This document shows, in pieces, positions 25,265-33,147 of a DNA stretch of 64,000 bases. Position 1 is the first letter of the stretch; each line of letters starts with the position of its first letter. The stretch covers positions 1 to 64,000 of the forward strand of contig CAYMSF010000003.1 of the NCBI GenBank assembly GCA_964392985.1. Direction: 5' to 3'. Source of the DNA: CAYMSF01 sp964392985. Its GTDB lineage: Bacteria > Verrucomicrobiota > Lentisphaeria > Victivallales > Victivallaceae. A model generated the notes under the pieces. It had not been told where the DNA came from. It made no database searches and was given only the letters and a program-made list of their open reading frames with translations. The position numbers were made by a program, and so were the translations under genes.

Positions 25265-26609
25265 TCTGCTGATTCTTCCTTTTGCTTTGTCTCCAATGGA
25301 TCACACGAAATACAAACAACGGATTCCCGACAAAATACCGTTTAAACATTCTTACCGGCTCCATCAGGAAACGAAAAAACCATTCCATGCCTATTTCACG
25401 CATCCACTTCGGAGCCCGCCGGATATTGCCGGAATAAAAATCAAACAAACCACCAACGCCCATGACCACCCTGCATTTCAGTTGTTCAAAATTCCTGCAA
25501 ATCCATTGCTCTTGATGCGGCACTCCGAATGCGACCAGTAATAAGTCCGGATTAGCCTGATTAATCAAATCAACCATTTTCTGATTTTCATTTTCACGGT
25601 CAAAATAACCGTGGTGTTCACCGCATATTACAATTCCCGGATAATCATTTTCAAGCCTGAGCTTCATACCTGCCGCAATGCCGGGTTTACCGCCGAACAA
25701 AAATATCGACATTCCGTATTTGACGGCTTCCTGAGCAAGAAATGGTAACATGTCTGTACCATTAACATTCTCACGTAACGGCATTTTTATCATCTTGCAC
25801 GCAAGGTGCACACCAATGCCATCTGGAAAAATATAATCTGCTTTATTCAAAAGTGCAAAGTATTTTTTATTAGTTATTGCTTTATTGAAGCAGTCAGGAT
25901 TTACAAAAAATACTTTTTTGTGTCTGCCGCTTCGCATATCTTCAACCAGCGTGCTGACAGCAGACTGCATTGTAAGGTTTTGAAAAACGATGCCAAATAA
26001 ATTAATTTCCTGGCGGAAATCTACGGCATCAACATGAAAAAACGCCGCGGGTATTGACTTGAATAAAAGTAGCATATCTCCAATCAGGTCGCGGCGAAAA
26101 TTGTATTCCAGTTCTATGCGTTGCCGCCCCTCATGTGCAATTCTGCTGCTGTTACGCAAAAACCACAGATTGAATATCCCCGGAGCCTCTTCAAACAGAC
26201 ACGCATCTCCAGGCGAACGGTTATCGCTATTGTATTCTTTAATACTGACTCCGACTAATCGCAACCTGCCGCTTAAAACATAATAAAATAATGAAGCGTT
26301 TTTCAAGTAATATGGTGAGAAATTTAAATAGTTAATTGTTAACGGCAAACCATTTATTCCATATACTATTTTGGGAATAAAGACAGGCTTCCCGCTAAAA
26401 AGGTTCTGTACCGTCGCAAACAATAATAATGGAGAGGTAAATACTGCCAATATAAAAATGCTGAATATTACGCTCAATACAAATTCCGTCAACCGGACAA
26501 TTTTTACCGAAAACATAAAGACATAAGTACGCAAAGTTGTGCCAAGCTGACGACAACCGGGATTCAGGCGCCGTTCAATTTCATCAAGCTCTTTATAGGT
26601 TTTTTTCAT
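25257..26609 (-). CDS. WecG/TagA/CpsF (GT26) transferase with an N-terminal PGT-like domain
   Basis: 450 residues. The C-terminal part (about 200-435) is a clear GT26 domain: VFFVNPDCFNKAI, ADYIFPDGIGVHLACK, ENVNGTDML, LLVAFGVPHQEQWI and GGLFDFYSGNIRRAPKWM. It should add the second sugar to the lipid-linked unit. The N-terminal part aligns with a monotopic PGT: hydrophobic 40-68, SGKPVFIPKIVYGINGLPLT, VLSGRLRLVG (111-120), APGIFNLWFL (142-151) and LIGDMLLLFKSIPAAFF (175-191). Where the PGT dyad LDELP should be, it reads LKNAS, so this module should be inactive. It overlaps the upstream GT4 gene by 17 bp. Confidence 0.85.
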   Translation of the reverse strand: MKKTYKELDEIERRLNPGCRQLGTTLRTYVFMFSVKIVRLTEFVLSVIFSIFILAVFTSPLLLFATVQNLFSGKPVFIPKIVYGINGLPLTINYLNFSPYYLKNASLFYYVLSGRLRLVGVSIKEYNSDNRSPGDACLFEEAPGIFNLWFLRNSSRIAHEGRQRIELEYNFRRDLIGDMLLLFKSIPAAFFHVDAVDFRQEINLFGIVFQNLTMQSAVSTLVEDMRSGRHKKVFFVNPDCFNKAITNKKYFALLNKADYIFPDGIGVHLACKMIKMPLRENVNGTDMLPFLAQEAVKYGMSIFLFGGKPGIAAGMKLRLENDYPGIVICGEHHGYFDRENENQKMVDLINQANPDLLLVAFGVPHQEQWICRNFEQLKCRVVMGVGGLFDFYSGNIRRAPKWMREIGMEWFFRFLMEPVRMFKRYFVGNPLFVFRVIHWRQSKRKNQQNA

Positions 26610-27720
26610 ATATTTCGATTATTTTACCAGCATGTTCTGCCCAGTTAAATTTATGTAATTGCTCAAAACCAGCAGCAATCATCCGACTACGAATTGTTTC
26701 GTCTGTCAAAACCTGCTCCATGCATCGCTTAATCCCGGGGATGTCATCAGGGGAAAACTGTATAGCCGCATTGCCGCCAACCTCGCCAAGAGATGAGTTA
26801 TTTGAGCAGGCAATGGGTGTACCACAAGCCATAGCCTCGACCAGCGATAATCCAAAACCCTCAAAAAGTGAAGGAAACACATAGAGAGCCGCCTGGTGAT
26901 AGAGAGCAGGCAAATTGGCATTGTCAACAAACCCGGTAAATTTTATGGTTGGTGCGGCCGGGGAAGATGCGGCATATTCCTGTACCGGTTCAGATCCCTG
27001 CCAGAAGCTTCCGCCAAGAACCAAATCGTATCTGTTGCGCAATTCAACGGAAAGAAGTTCGTACGCCTTGATTAAATTCAAGTGATTTTTGCCAGGATGT
27101 TCAATACGAGAAATATAGAGTATAAAGCATTTGCTGCGAAGGCCATACGGCAGTATGGCATTTTCTGCTGCCGGATCGTTTGCCATAAATCTTTTGTTAT
27201 CATAGCCATTGTAACAAACGGTGATTTTTTCAGCTTTAATTTTCCAGTATTTGATTAAGTCATCTTTAGTACTGTTACTTACTGCAACCACGTGCTGCAT
27301 CCGCTGGACGCAGCGAGGTAAAATTCGCTTGATATAGTTCATGCGAAACCAGTCATATTTGGCCTGAATGTGATATTGGGACAAATCATGTACTGTCCCG
27401 ACAGTAAAAAAATTGTACCACAAACATGCGCGCCGATTCGCCGCCGGCAGAAAGACAAAATCATACTTACCACGGCTGATTAACAAAGGGAAGAATATCA
27501 GATGCCATAACATATTGATCAGGGGATTGCTCAGCCGGTCGGAAATTGCAATAAAACTAAGATTTTGATGCCGGACAGGAAATACTGTTATATCCTTTTT
27601 CAACATTACTAACGTCAAGTGGTGATTTGACGCCATCTCTGCTATGACGTTATTCATATATACAGAAACGCCGGACTTACCGCCGTCATAAGCCATTCCA
27701 CTTACAAGAATTTTATACAT
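26593..27720 (-). CDS. GT4 family glycosyltransferase
   Basis: 375 residues with the GT-B fold. Glycine-rich N terminus SGMAYDGGKSGVSVYMNN. The C-terminal nucleotide-sugar domain has YISRIEHPGKNHLNLIKAY and the EX7E motif region FEGFGLSLVEAMACGTPI. It would add one sugar to the growing repeat unit at the cytoplasmic face. It is 15 nt after the preceding GT4 gene. Donor and linkage cannot be read from sequence. Confidence 0.9.
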   Translation of the reverse strand: MYKILVSGMAYDGGKSGVSVYMNNVIAEMASNHHLTLVMLKKDITVFPVRHQNLSFIAISDRLSNPLINMLWHLIFFPLLISRGKYDFVFLPAANRRACLWYNFFTVGTVHDLSQYHIQAKYDWFRMNYIKRILPRCVQRMQHVVAVSNSTKDDLIKYWKIKAEKITVCYNGYDNKRFMANDPAAENAILPYGLRSKCFILYISRIEHPGKNHLNLIKAYELLSVELRNRYDLVLGGSFWQGSEPVQEYAASSPAAPTIKFTGFVDNANLPALYHQAALYVFPSLFEGFGLSLVEAMACGTPIACSNNSSLGEVGGNAAIQFSPDDIPGIKRCMEQVLTDETIRSRMIAAGFEQLHKFNWAEHAGKIIEIYEKNL

Positions 27721-27735
27721 TTTTCAACTCCAAAA

Positions 27736-28890
27736 TTAACCGCATACCTGTTGCAATATTGTTCGAAAACCGTCAATGAATTGCGCCTGTGAATAGTCTT
27801 TAGCCACCATTTGATATCCATTGGCTCCGAATTTTTTCGCTTTTTCGGGATTCCCCGCCAGTAATTTCAACGCGGCAGCGAATCCTGCAATATCTCGTTC
27901 TTTCACCAGTAAACCGTTTTCTCCGTCATGCAGCCATTCTGATACTCCACCAACGTTGAAACCAACTACCGGCACGCCATGGGCAAAAGCCTCAATTCCG
28001 GTTAAACCAAAAGGTTCCTGCCAACGGGACGGGAAAGCAAAGATATTTGCTCTGGCGATGAAACTATCTGGTGAACTTTGCCATCCGGCAAAATCAACCT
28101 TCGCGGCCAAGCCCAGTTTTGAGCTAATTTGCCTCAGCATCTCCTCGTCATTATTTGCGCCGACAATGTCTGCCCGGAATGGAATATCCAGCAAACTTAA
28201 CGCACGCAACAACAAATCAACGCCCTTACCGCGAACCAGTTGACCAACATAAAGAATTCTGGGTATATCAACCGGAACAACTGGAATTGATGCTGCGACC
28301 GGACGCGCTGGATAAAGCTTGCGAATACGCTGACCGTCAAAGTCATTCATTGCAAGATTCCGGCGCATAAATTCTGACATGACTACATGCATATCACAAC
28401 GTTTAATCTCCTCCATCAGAGCAAATCTGCCACCTGTATTGCCAATCATTATCCTTCCCTGCTGGCGGGAAATCAGACCGCCGCACAACGAACAGTAAAA
28501 TTTATTAGCCGGCAAATGACAATTTACGCGACACACCGGAAAATATTTATGACGGCGCAAACAGTAGTAATCATGGTCGTGGACAAATACTATTGTACGG
28601 TATTTCAGGCGGACAGCACGCAGTAATTCCAGATTGTCAGTTTTATGTACGAATGCCACATCCATATCATCCGGACTCAGTCCCGCTAAGTCTGATGGTG
28701 AAAAAACTTTGCGGAATATCCGGTTAAATCCGTCAGAATCACGTCCAGATTTTTCAAATAATCCGTACACTTCAAAACCGTTCTCCGCCAGCAGACTGGC
28801 CGTATCGTAAATGTAGCGTTCCACCCCGCCGCAAAAACCGCTGAGAGACGAAACATAAAGAATTTTATTTTTTTCGGGCATGAAATTCAA
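27736..28890 (-). CDS. GT4 family glycosyltransferase with a cysteine cluster
   Basis: 384 residues. GT-B features: SLSGFCGGVERYIYD at the N terminus, ILYVGQLVRGKGVDLLLRAL, and WQEPFGLTGIEAFAHGVPVV (EX7E). Between the two lobes is a group of five cysteines (110, 120, 124, 133, 136) following HDHDYY, which could bind a metal. Such a cluster is found in some GT4 proteins but is not needed for the fold. It overlaps the upstream GT4 gene by 26 bp when started at the first ATG; an ATG 9 nt later is an alternative. Confidence 0.9.
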   Translation of the reverse strand: MNFMPEKNKILYVSSLSGFCGGVERYIYDTASLLAENGFEVYGLFEKSGRDSDGFNRIFRKVFSPSDLAGLSPDDMDVAFVHKTDNLELLRAVRLKYRTIVFVHDHDYYCLRRHKYFPVCRVNCHLPANKFYCSLCGGLISRQQGRIMIGNTGGRFALMEEIKRCDMHVVMSEFMRRNLAMNDFDGQRIRKLYPARPVAASIPVVPVDIPRILYVGQLVRGKGVDLLLRALSLLDIPFRADIVGANNDEEMLRQISSKLGLAAKVDFAGWQSSPDSFIARANIFAFPSRWQEPFGLTGIEAFAHGVPVVGFNVGGVSEWLHDGENGLLVKERDIAGFAAALKLLAGNPEKAKKFGANGYQMVAKDYSQAQFIDGFRTILQQVCG

Positions 28891-30106
28891 TCGCCTTATG
28901 ATAAAAATTAAGCAGCTCGCCGGTTACAGTTTGCCAACTGTATTTTTCCAGAACAATTTTTCCGGCATTATTTTTCAAATCCGCAGATAATGAAGGGTCG
29001 TTCCGTAAACGCTCCCATGCCGCCATAAGCGTATCCAGCGAATTTGGATTAAATAACAATCCGGTTTTTCCATCTTCAACCAGACGCCCGAGTCCGCCTA
29101 CATCTGCCGCGATAACGGGCAAACCGGCAGACCATGCTTCCAGCGCCACAATTCCAAACGGTTCATGCAATGAAGGCAGAATGAAAATATCTGCCGACTG
29201 ATATGCCGACAATAATTCCTGACTATCCGCAGGTAAACCGGGAATAACCGTAAAATTTTGTTCCAAACCTGCTTGAACTATTTGTCCTCGTAGTTCTGCA
29301 TAATACTGTTCTGCCGTGGGCGGACCAATAATAACCATGTGGACACTCTGTCCTTGGGATTTTATTTTTTCAACCATCGGAACCAATATCTTCTGGTTTT
29401 TCTGGTAGTCAATTCTTGATACACAAAGAGCTACCGTAACATCATCGGCAATACCATGTTTTTTCCGAAAATCAATTGTTGACGCCTGCTTGAATTTATC
29501 CGTATTTACTCCGTTTGGAATATAGGCAACCAACTTGTCAGGAAATTTATTTTTGGCTATTTCGTACTCATTAAGCCCTACACAAATAATACCGGTGGCG
29601 GCTTCAAGCGCTGAAATGTTACCAAATAATAAATCTACACCTCTGCCATAATTCAAAGTATGCCGCACGGGACGAAGCATTTCCTCAATTTCTGCCGCGG
29701 GAACATCATAACACCCCCCGTGAAATGAAATTATCAGAGGGATATCACAACGTTGTGCAGCTTTCGCCGCCATTCCTGCCAGCCTGGCCATGGTATGACT
29801 GTGTATCAACGAAAATCCACCGCTCAATAAATAACTGTAAAGCCGGAAAGAAAAAGGATTACCGCCTTTTTTGTCTAGTTGACGGATTTTTAGCGCATTT
29901 AGAGGGAAATTAGGATAAAAATATGGAAACCGGCGAATTGTTATGCCTTCAATTTCTTCATTATCACAGGAAGAAAGAGCTCTAGTGCACAAAATCTCGG
30001 GATTTTGTCCCTTTTCCATAAGACATTTGGCGGTATTCCAAACCACGGTTTCGGTACCACCCCATTCTTCAAAAGCAAAACGTCTGACTACATTGGCTAT
30101 TTTCAA
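28865..30106 (-). CDS. GT4 family glycosyltransferase
   Basis: 413 residues. N-terminal lobe FAFEEWGGTETVVWNTAKCL and HSHTMARLAGMAAKAA; C-terminal lobe CVSRIDYQKNQKILVPMVEK and LHEPFGIVALEAWSAGLPVIAADVGG with the EX7E pair. This is the first of three GT4 genes in the cluster. It overlaps the GT2 stop by 4 bp (ATGA). The role is elongation of the lipid-linked repeat unit; the donor is unknown. Confidence 0.9.
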   Translation of the reverse strand: MKIANVVRRFAFEEWGGTETVVWNTAKCLMEKGQNPEILCTRALSSCDNEEIEGITIRRFPYFYPNFPLNALKIRQLDKKGGNPFSFRLYSYLLSGGFSLIHSHTMARLAGMAAKAAQRCDIPLIISFHGGCYDVPAAEIEEMLRPVRHTLNYGRGVDLLFGNISALEAATGIICVGLNEYEIAKNKFPDKLVAYIPNGVNTDKFKQASTIDFRKKHGIADDVTVALCVSRIDYQKNQKILVPMVEKIKSQGQSVHMVIIGPPTAEQYYAELRGQIVQAGLEQNFTVIPGLPADSQELLSAYQSADIFILPSLHEPFGIVALEAWSAGLPVIAADVGGLGRLVEDGKTGLLFNPNSLDTLMAAWERLRNDPSLSADLKNNAGKIVLEKYSWQTVTGELLNFYHKAIEFHARKK

Positions 30107-30957
30107 ATTTTACCTGCAGTTTTGTGGTTGAAACCTTTCCAGTATGAGTAACGCTGAATCACTCGATAAACCAATCCATAAGGAATATCAAACCAACAGC
30201 CCGATTTTAACAAATACACCGTATCCCGCAACATTTCCAGTATCGCGGAAATTAGACAGCGGTAGCATGGTCTGGCATCGTTTTTTCCAAAAATCACAGC
30301 ATCAGCGACGCCTTCATTATAAAACCGTTTCCATACTTCACGCAATGTATAATTATGAGAATGTTCTACCATTGCCTCAGGAACATAAATAATTTTTGCT
30401 CCATTTTGTTTAATCCGCCATGACCATTCAACATCCTCTGAATACTGTATTTTTTCATTAAACGGTGTTTGCAACAATGTGGATTTTCTGGTGGCAGAGC
30501 TGGCAAGAGAGAAAAAATGTTTCCATCCGGCGGCAACATGGCCATCGCCAAAAGCTCTGGAGTTATCTTTTTTCACCAAAGGTCTGGCATCGAGGCGCGA
30601 CAACTGATTTGCGTAAACCGCCGTCACATTTTTATCCTCAAGTAACGGACGAATCAAATTGCCCAGCCATTCACGGTTTTGAGGAATACAGTCTGAATTG
30701 TTAAAGACAATTATTTTGCCGGAGCATTTCAATATCGCGTTATTGAGCACTCGACCGGGAATATATTCAGCTGGTTTAATCTGGTATGATTTGTCCGGAT
30801 TATATTTCCGGACAATCTCAAAAGTTCCATCGCTTGAGCCGGAGTCAACATTTATCAACTCAAAGTCAGTAAAAATTTGTGTCGTGATAGCCTGCAACGT
30901 CTGTTCAATATATTTTATGTCATTCATCGAACGCATAACAATACTGACAGTGGTCAT
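30103..30957 (-). CDS. GT2 family glycosyltransferase
   Basis: 284 residues with a GT-A fold. VSIVMRSMNDIKYIEQTL, VDSGSSDGTFEIV and IIVFNNSDCIPQNREWL (the DxD-equivalent is SDC) are followed by the acceptor-side SEDVEWSWRIKQNG with the ED base. The pattern is close to rhamnosyltransferase-type GT2 proteins, which is attractive given the rhamnose genes at the window start, but the donor cannot be fixed. It overlaps the REC-SpoIIE gene by 4 bp, which ties the polysaccharide genes to their likely regulator. Confidence 0.88.
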   Translation of the reverse strand: MTTVSIVMRSMNDIKYIEQTLQAITTQIFTDFELINVDSGSSDGTFEIVRKYNPDKSYQIKPAEYIPGRVLNNAILKCSGKIIVFNNSDCIPQNREWLGNLIRPLLEDKNVTAVYANQLSRLDARPLVKKDNSRAFGDGHVAAGWKHFFSLASSATRKSTLLQTPFNEKIQYSEDVEWSWRIKQNGAKIIYVPEAMVEHSHNYTLREVWKRFYNEGVADAVIFGKNDARPCYRCLISAILEMLRDTVYLLKSGCWFDIPYGLVYRVIQRYSYWKGFNHKTAGKI

Positions 30958-32576
30958 ACCGCACCTCCTGAATCACCCCGGCGGACACGGAATACCGATT
31001 CGTTCAAATCTCTGTAACGGTTGCGACTGATACTATGAGCGATGGACCGGATAATAGCCATACCGCGACCGGAAGTGGCAAATTGGTCATTTCTGCTCCA
31101 GATGTCTTCAGTAATCGTTGCCGGAGACGTGCTGAATGTCCATTTCTTACCTTTATCAAGGATGCGGAGTTCCACATCAGTTTCATTAATTTTAGCTTGT
31201 ACTAATATTCCTGGACGGGTTTGCTGCCGGTTTTCAAGTCCATGCATCACAATATTATTTAAAAATTCGCCAAGCAACAACTCTATTTTTACCGCAAGTT
31301 CCATTTCGCCAGTCTGGTCAATAATAAACTTCTCGCATTCAGAGCAAAGTTTATTCAATTGTGTAATTATGGGAGCAGTCAACCATATTTTTTTATTGTC
31401 AGAGTCCTCATTTTTTGCCATTTTTCTGATGGTCAGAATTGTCATGTCATCAGTAGCCACGCTATATCCCATCTGTGGTAACGCTTCGCGAACCCGATAA
31501 GGTATGACTGCCGAATCCTGATCCGGAATGATGGTTTCAACAAGACGAATCATTTTATCAAAACCAAGCATCTGATTATTTGAGTTTGAGATTTCAAAAA
31601 CTCCGTCAGTCGTCATATAAAAAACACTGTCATCGCTGAAATCATACTCAATTACGTCATCGCTGCCGTATTCATAATATTTATCCCAGCCTATTGGAAT
31701 TCCCCCCTTATTGCCGGGATTGAGTAATTCAACGACTCCGGTAATTGGGTTATAAACCGCTAAATTGGGATGACCGGCATTAAAAAATTCCAAATTATTA
31801 CGGTTAAAGTCAAAAATACCGACCAGACAGGTCATGTAATTTTCGCCACCCAATTCGGTACAGAAAATAGAATTCAACCGGTTAAGCACCTCATGTGTAG
31901 CCAACTTGAGTTTGTCCACTCCGATAATCATCTTGATAATAGACTGAACGGCACTCATATAAAGCGCAGCTTGAACCCCATGCCCCGCGATGTCACCGAT
32001 AAAAAAGAAGAACCGGCCTGGTGACAACCGGATAATATCAAAAATATCCCCGCTAATTTTCTGTGAAGGTTCATAGAGAGATGAAACGAGCACCTCTTCC
32101 TCCAGCACCACCCAGTCCGGGACCAGCAAACGTTGTACCTCGGCAGCAAGGGCCAAGTCTTCCATCAAACCGCTGAACCTTTCATTCGTGGCATCATCGG
32201 AACGCTTTTTCGCAACTGTACTTTTTATCATTTTGACAAGGTCATCGCGAACAAAAGGTTTACGCATATAGTAGGTCAATTTATCCTGTGAAATCTTATC
32301 AATCAGGTCATTGTCCATGGTGTCAACAATAGCGGTCAAATAAATAATCGGCAGTTGCGGACGCGACTCCCGGATAATCTTGCGCAACTCGAAGCCATCA
32401 ATCCCCGGCATGATGACATCCAGCACTGCAACATCAAAATTATTGTTCTTGATCTGTTCGAGACCCTTATCGGCGGAAATACATGTGGTTACCTCAATGC
32501 CCTCCCCCTTCAAAGCCTCTTCCAGCAAAAGCAAGTTGAATTTTTCGTCATCAATTGCAATAAGCTTGATATCCAT
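30954..32576 (-). CDS. Response regulator-PP2C phosphatase-HATPase fusion (RsbU/RsbW-like)
   Basis: 540 residues in three domains. The receiver domain (1-120) has Asp53 in VLDVIMPG and Lys106 in RKPF. A SpoIIE/PP2C phosphatase follows (about 140-388): ISGDIFD, GDIAGHGVQAAL, TTDGVFE and TDDMT carry the metal Asp residues. An anti-sigma-factor-type HATPase (about 400-535) comes last: GEFLNNIVMHG, LDKGKKW and SGRGMAII. Phosphorylation of the receiver should switch the phosphatase, and the HATPase may bind or phosphorylate the STAS protein encoded 35 nt upstream. Having both opposing enzymes in one chain is notable. No histidine kinase gene is in the window. Confidence 0.92.
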   Translation of the reverse strand: MDIKLIAIDDEKFNLLLLEEALKGEGIEVTTCISADKGLEQIKNNNFDVAVLDVIMPGIDGFELRKIIRESRPQLPIIYLTAIVDTMDNDLIDKISQDKLTYYMRKPFVRDDLVKMIKSTVAKKRSDDATNERFSGLMEDLALAAEVQRLLVPDWVVLEEEVLVSSLYEPSQKISGDIFDIIRLSPGRFFFFIGDIAGHGVQAALYMSAVQSIIKMIIGVDKLKLATHEVLNRLNSIFCTELGGENYMTCLVGIFDFNRNNLEFFNAGHPNLAVYNPITGVVELLNPGNKGGIPIGWDKYYEYGSDDVIEYDFSDDSVFYMTTDGVFEISNSNNQMLGFDKMIRLVETIIPDQDSAVIPYRVREALPQMGYSVATDDMTILTIRKMAKNEDSDNKKIWLTAPIITQLNKLCSECEKFIIDQTGEMELAVKIELLLGEFLNNIVMHGLENRQQTRPGILVQAKINETDVELRILDKGKKWTFSTSPATITEDIWSRNDQFATSGRGMAIIRSIAHSISRNRYRDLNESVFRVRRGDSGGAV

Positions 32577-32611
32577 GTATCTTCCTCAGAATATATTACC
32601 TGCCATGGAAC

Positions 32612-32953
32612 TCACTGAATAAATGAATCCACTGCTGCATTCAAATCGTCAAAAATATCAAAAATCTTATATGCCCGGGTAATCTCAAAAATCATCCGCG
32701 GTTTATCCTTCAAGCAGGCAAGCTTAACATCACCGTTCAATTCCGAAACGGTCTTCAGACAGGCAACGATACAACCAAGACCAGTACTGTCCACATATTC
32801 CATTTTCGCGAGGTCAAGAACAAAATTGCGCTGTTTGGCGGATAATTCCCTGAATTTATTCTTCAAACCTGGCGCTGCACCGGCATCAAGGCGTCCTTCA
32901 AGTTCAATCACCGTGATTCCATTCTTATCATACGAATTAATCAGCATTGCCAT
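32612..32953 (-). CDS. STAS-domain anti-anti-sigma factor
   Basis: 113 residues, a single STAS domain. VIELEGRLDAGAAPGL and LDLAKMEYVDSTGLGCI are typical, with the phosphorylatable Ser56 in DSTGLG. In partner switching, the dephosphorylated form sequesters an HATPase kinase/anti-sigma factor. It is the first gene of the exopolysaccharide operon, behind a good promoter, and is followed by the fused phosphatase/HATPase protein, its most likely partner. Confidence 0.93.
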   Translation of the reverse strand: MAMLINSYDKNGITVIELEGRLDAGAAPGLKNKFRELSAKQRNFVLDLAKMEYVDSTGLGCIVACLKTVSELNGDVKLACLKDKPRMIFEITRAYKIFDIFDDLNAAVDSFIQ

Positions 32954-33046
32954 GCCCTTTCATATTGGGTTTAATTACAAAAAGAAACCGTTACCCTGTA
33001 AAAACAAATAACTTTTTGCGCCGCCATTCCCATTGCAACGCGATAA

Positions 33047-33075
33047 ACTATAGCAGGATTTTAACCTTAAAACAA
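33047..33075 (-). promoter_or_regulatory. Promoter of the exopolysaccharide operon
   Basis: On the minus strand TTGTTT (33075-33070), 17 bp, TATAGT (33052-33047), with TG before the -10 (TGCTATAGT, extended -10). The start would be near 33040, giving a leader of about 87 nt to the STAS gene. From there to 18206 the minus-strand genes overlap or have gaps under 36 nt, so one long transcript is likely. Confidence 0.55.
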
Positions 33076-33147
33076 ATCTATTTTCAAGAAAAAATGTAAC
33101 TCTTATCATTCTTGTCGTGTCAAAGCAAAAAATGAATTTTATTTACG

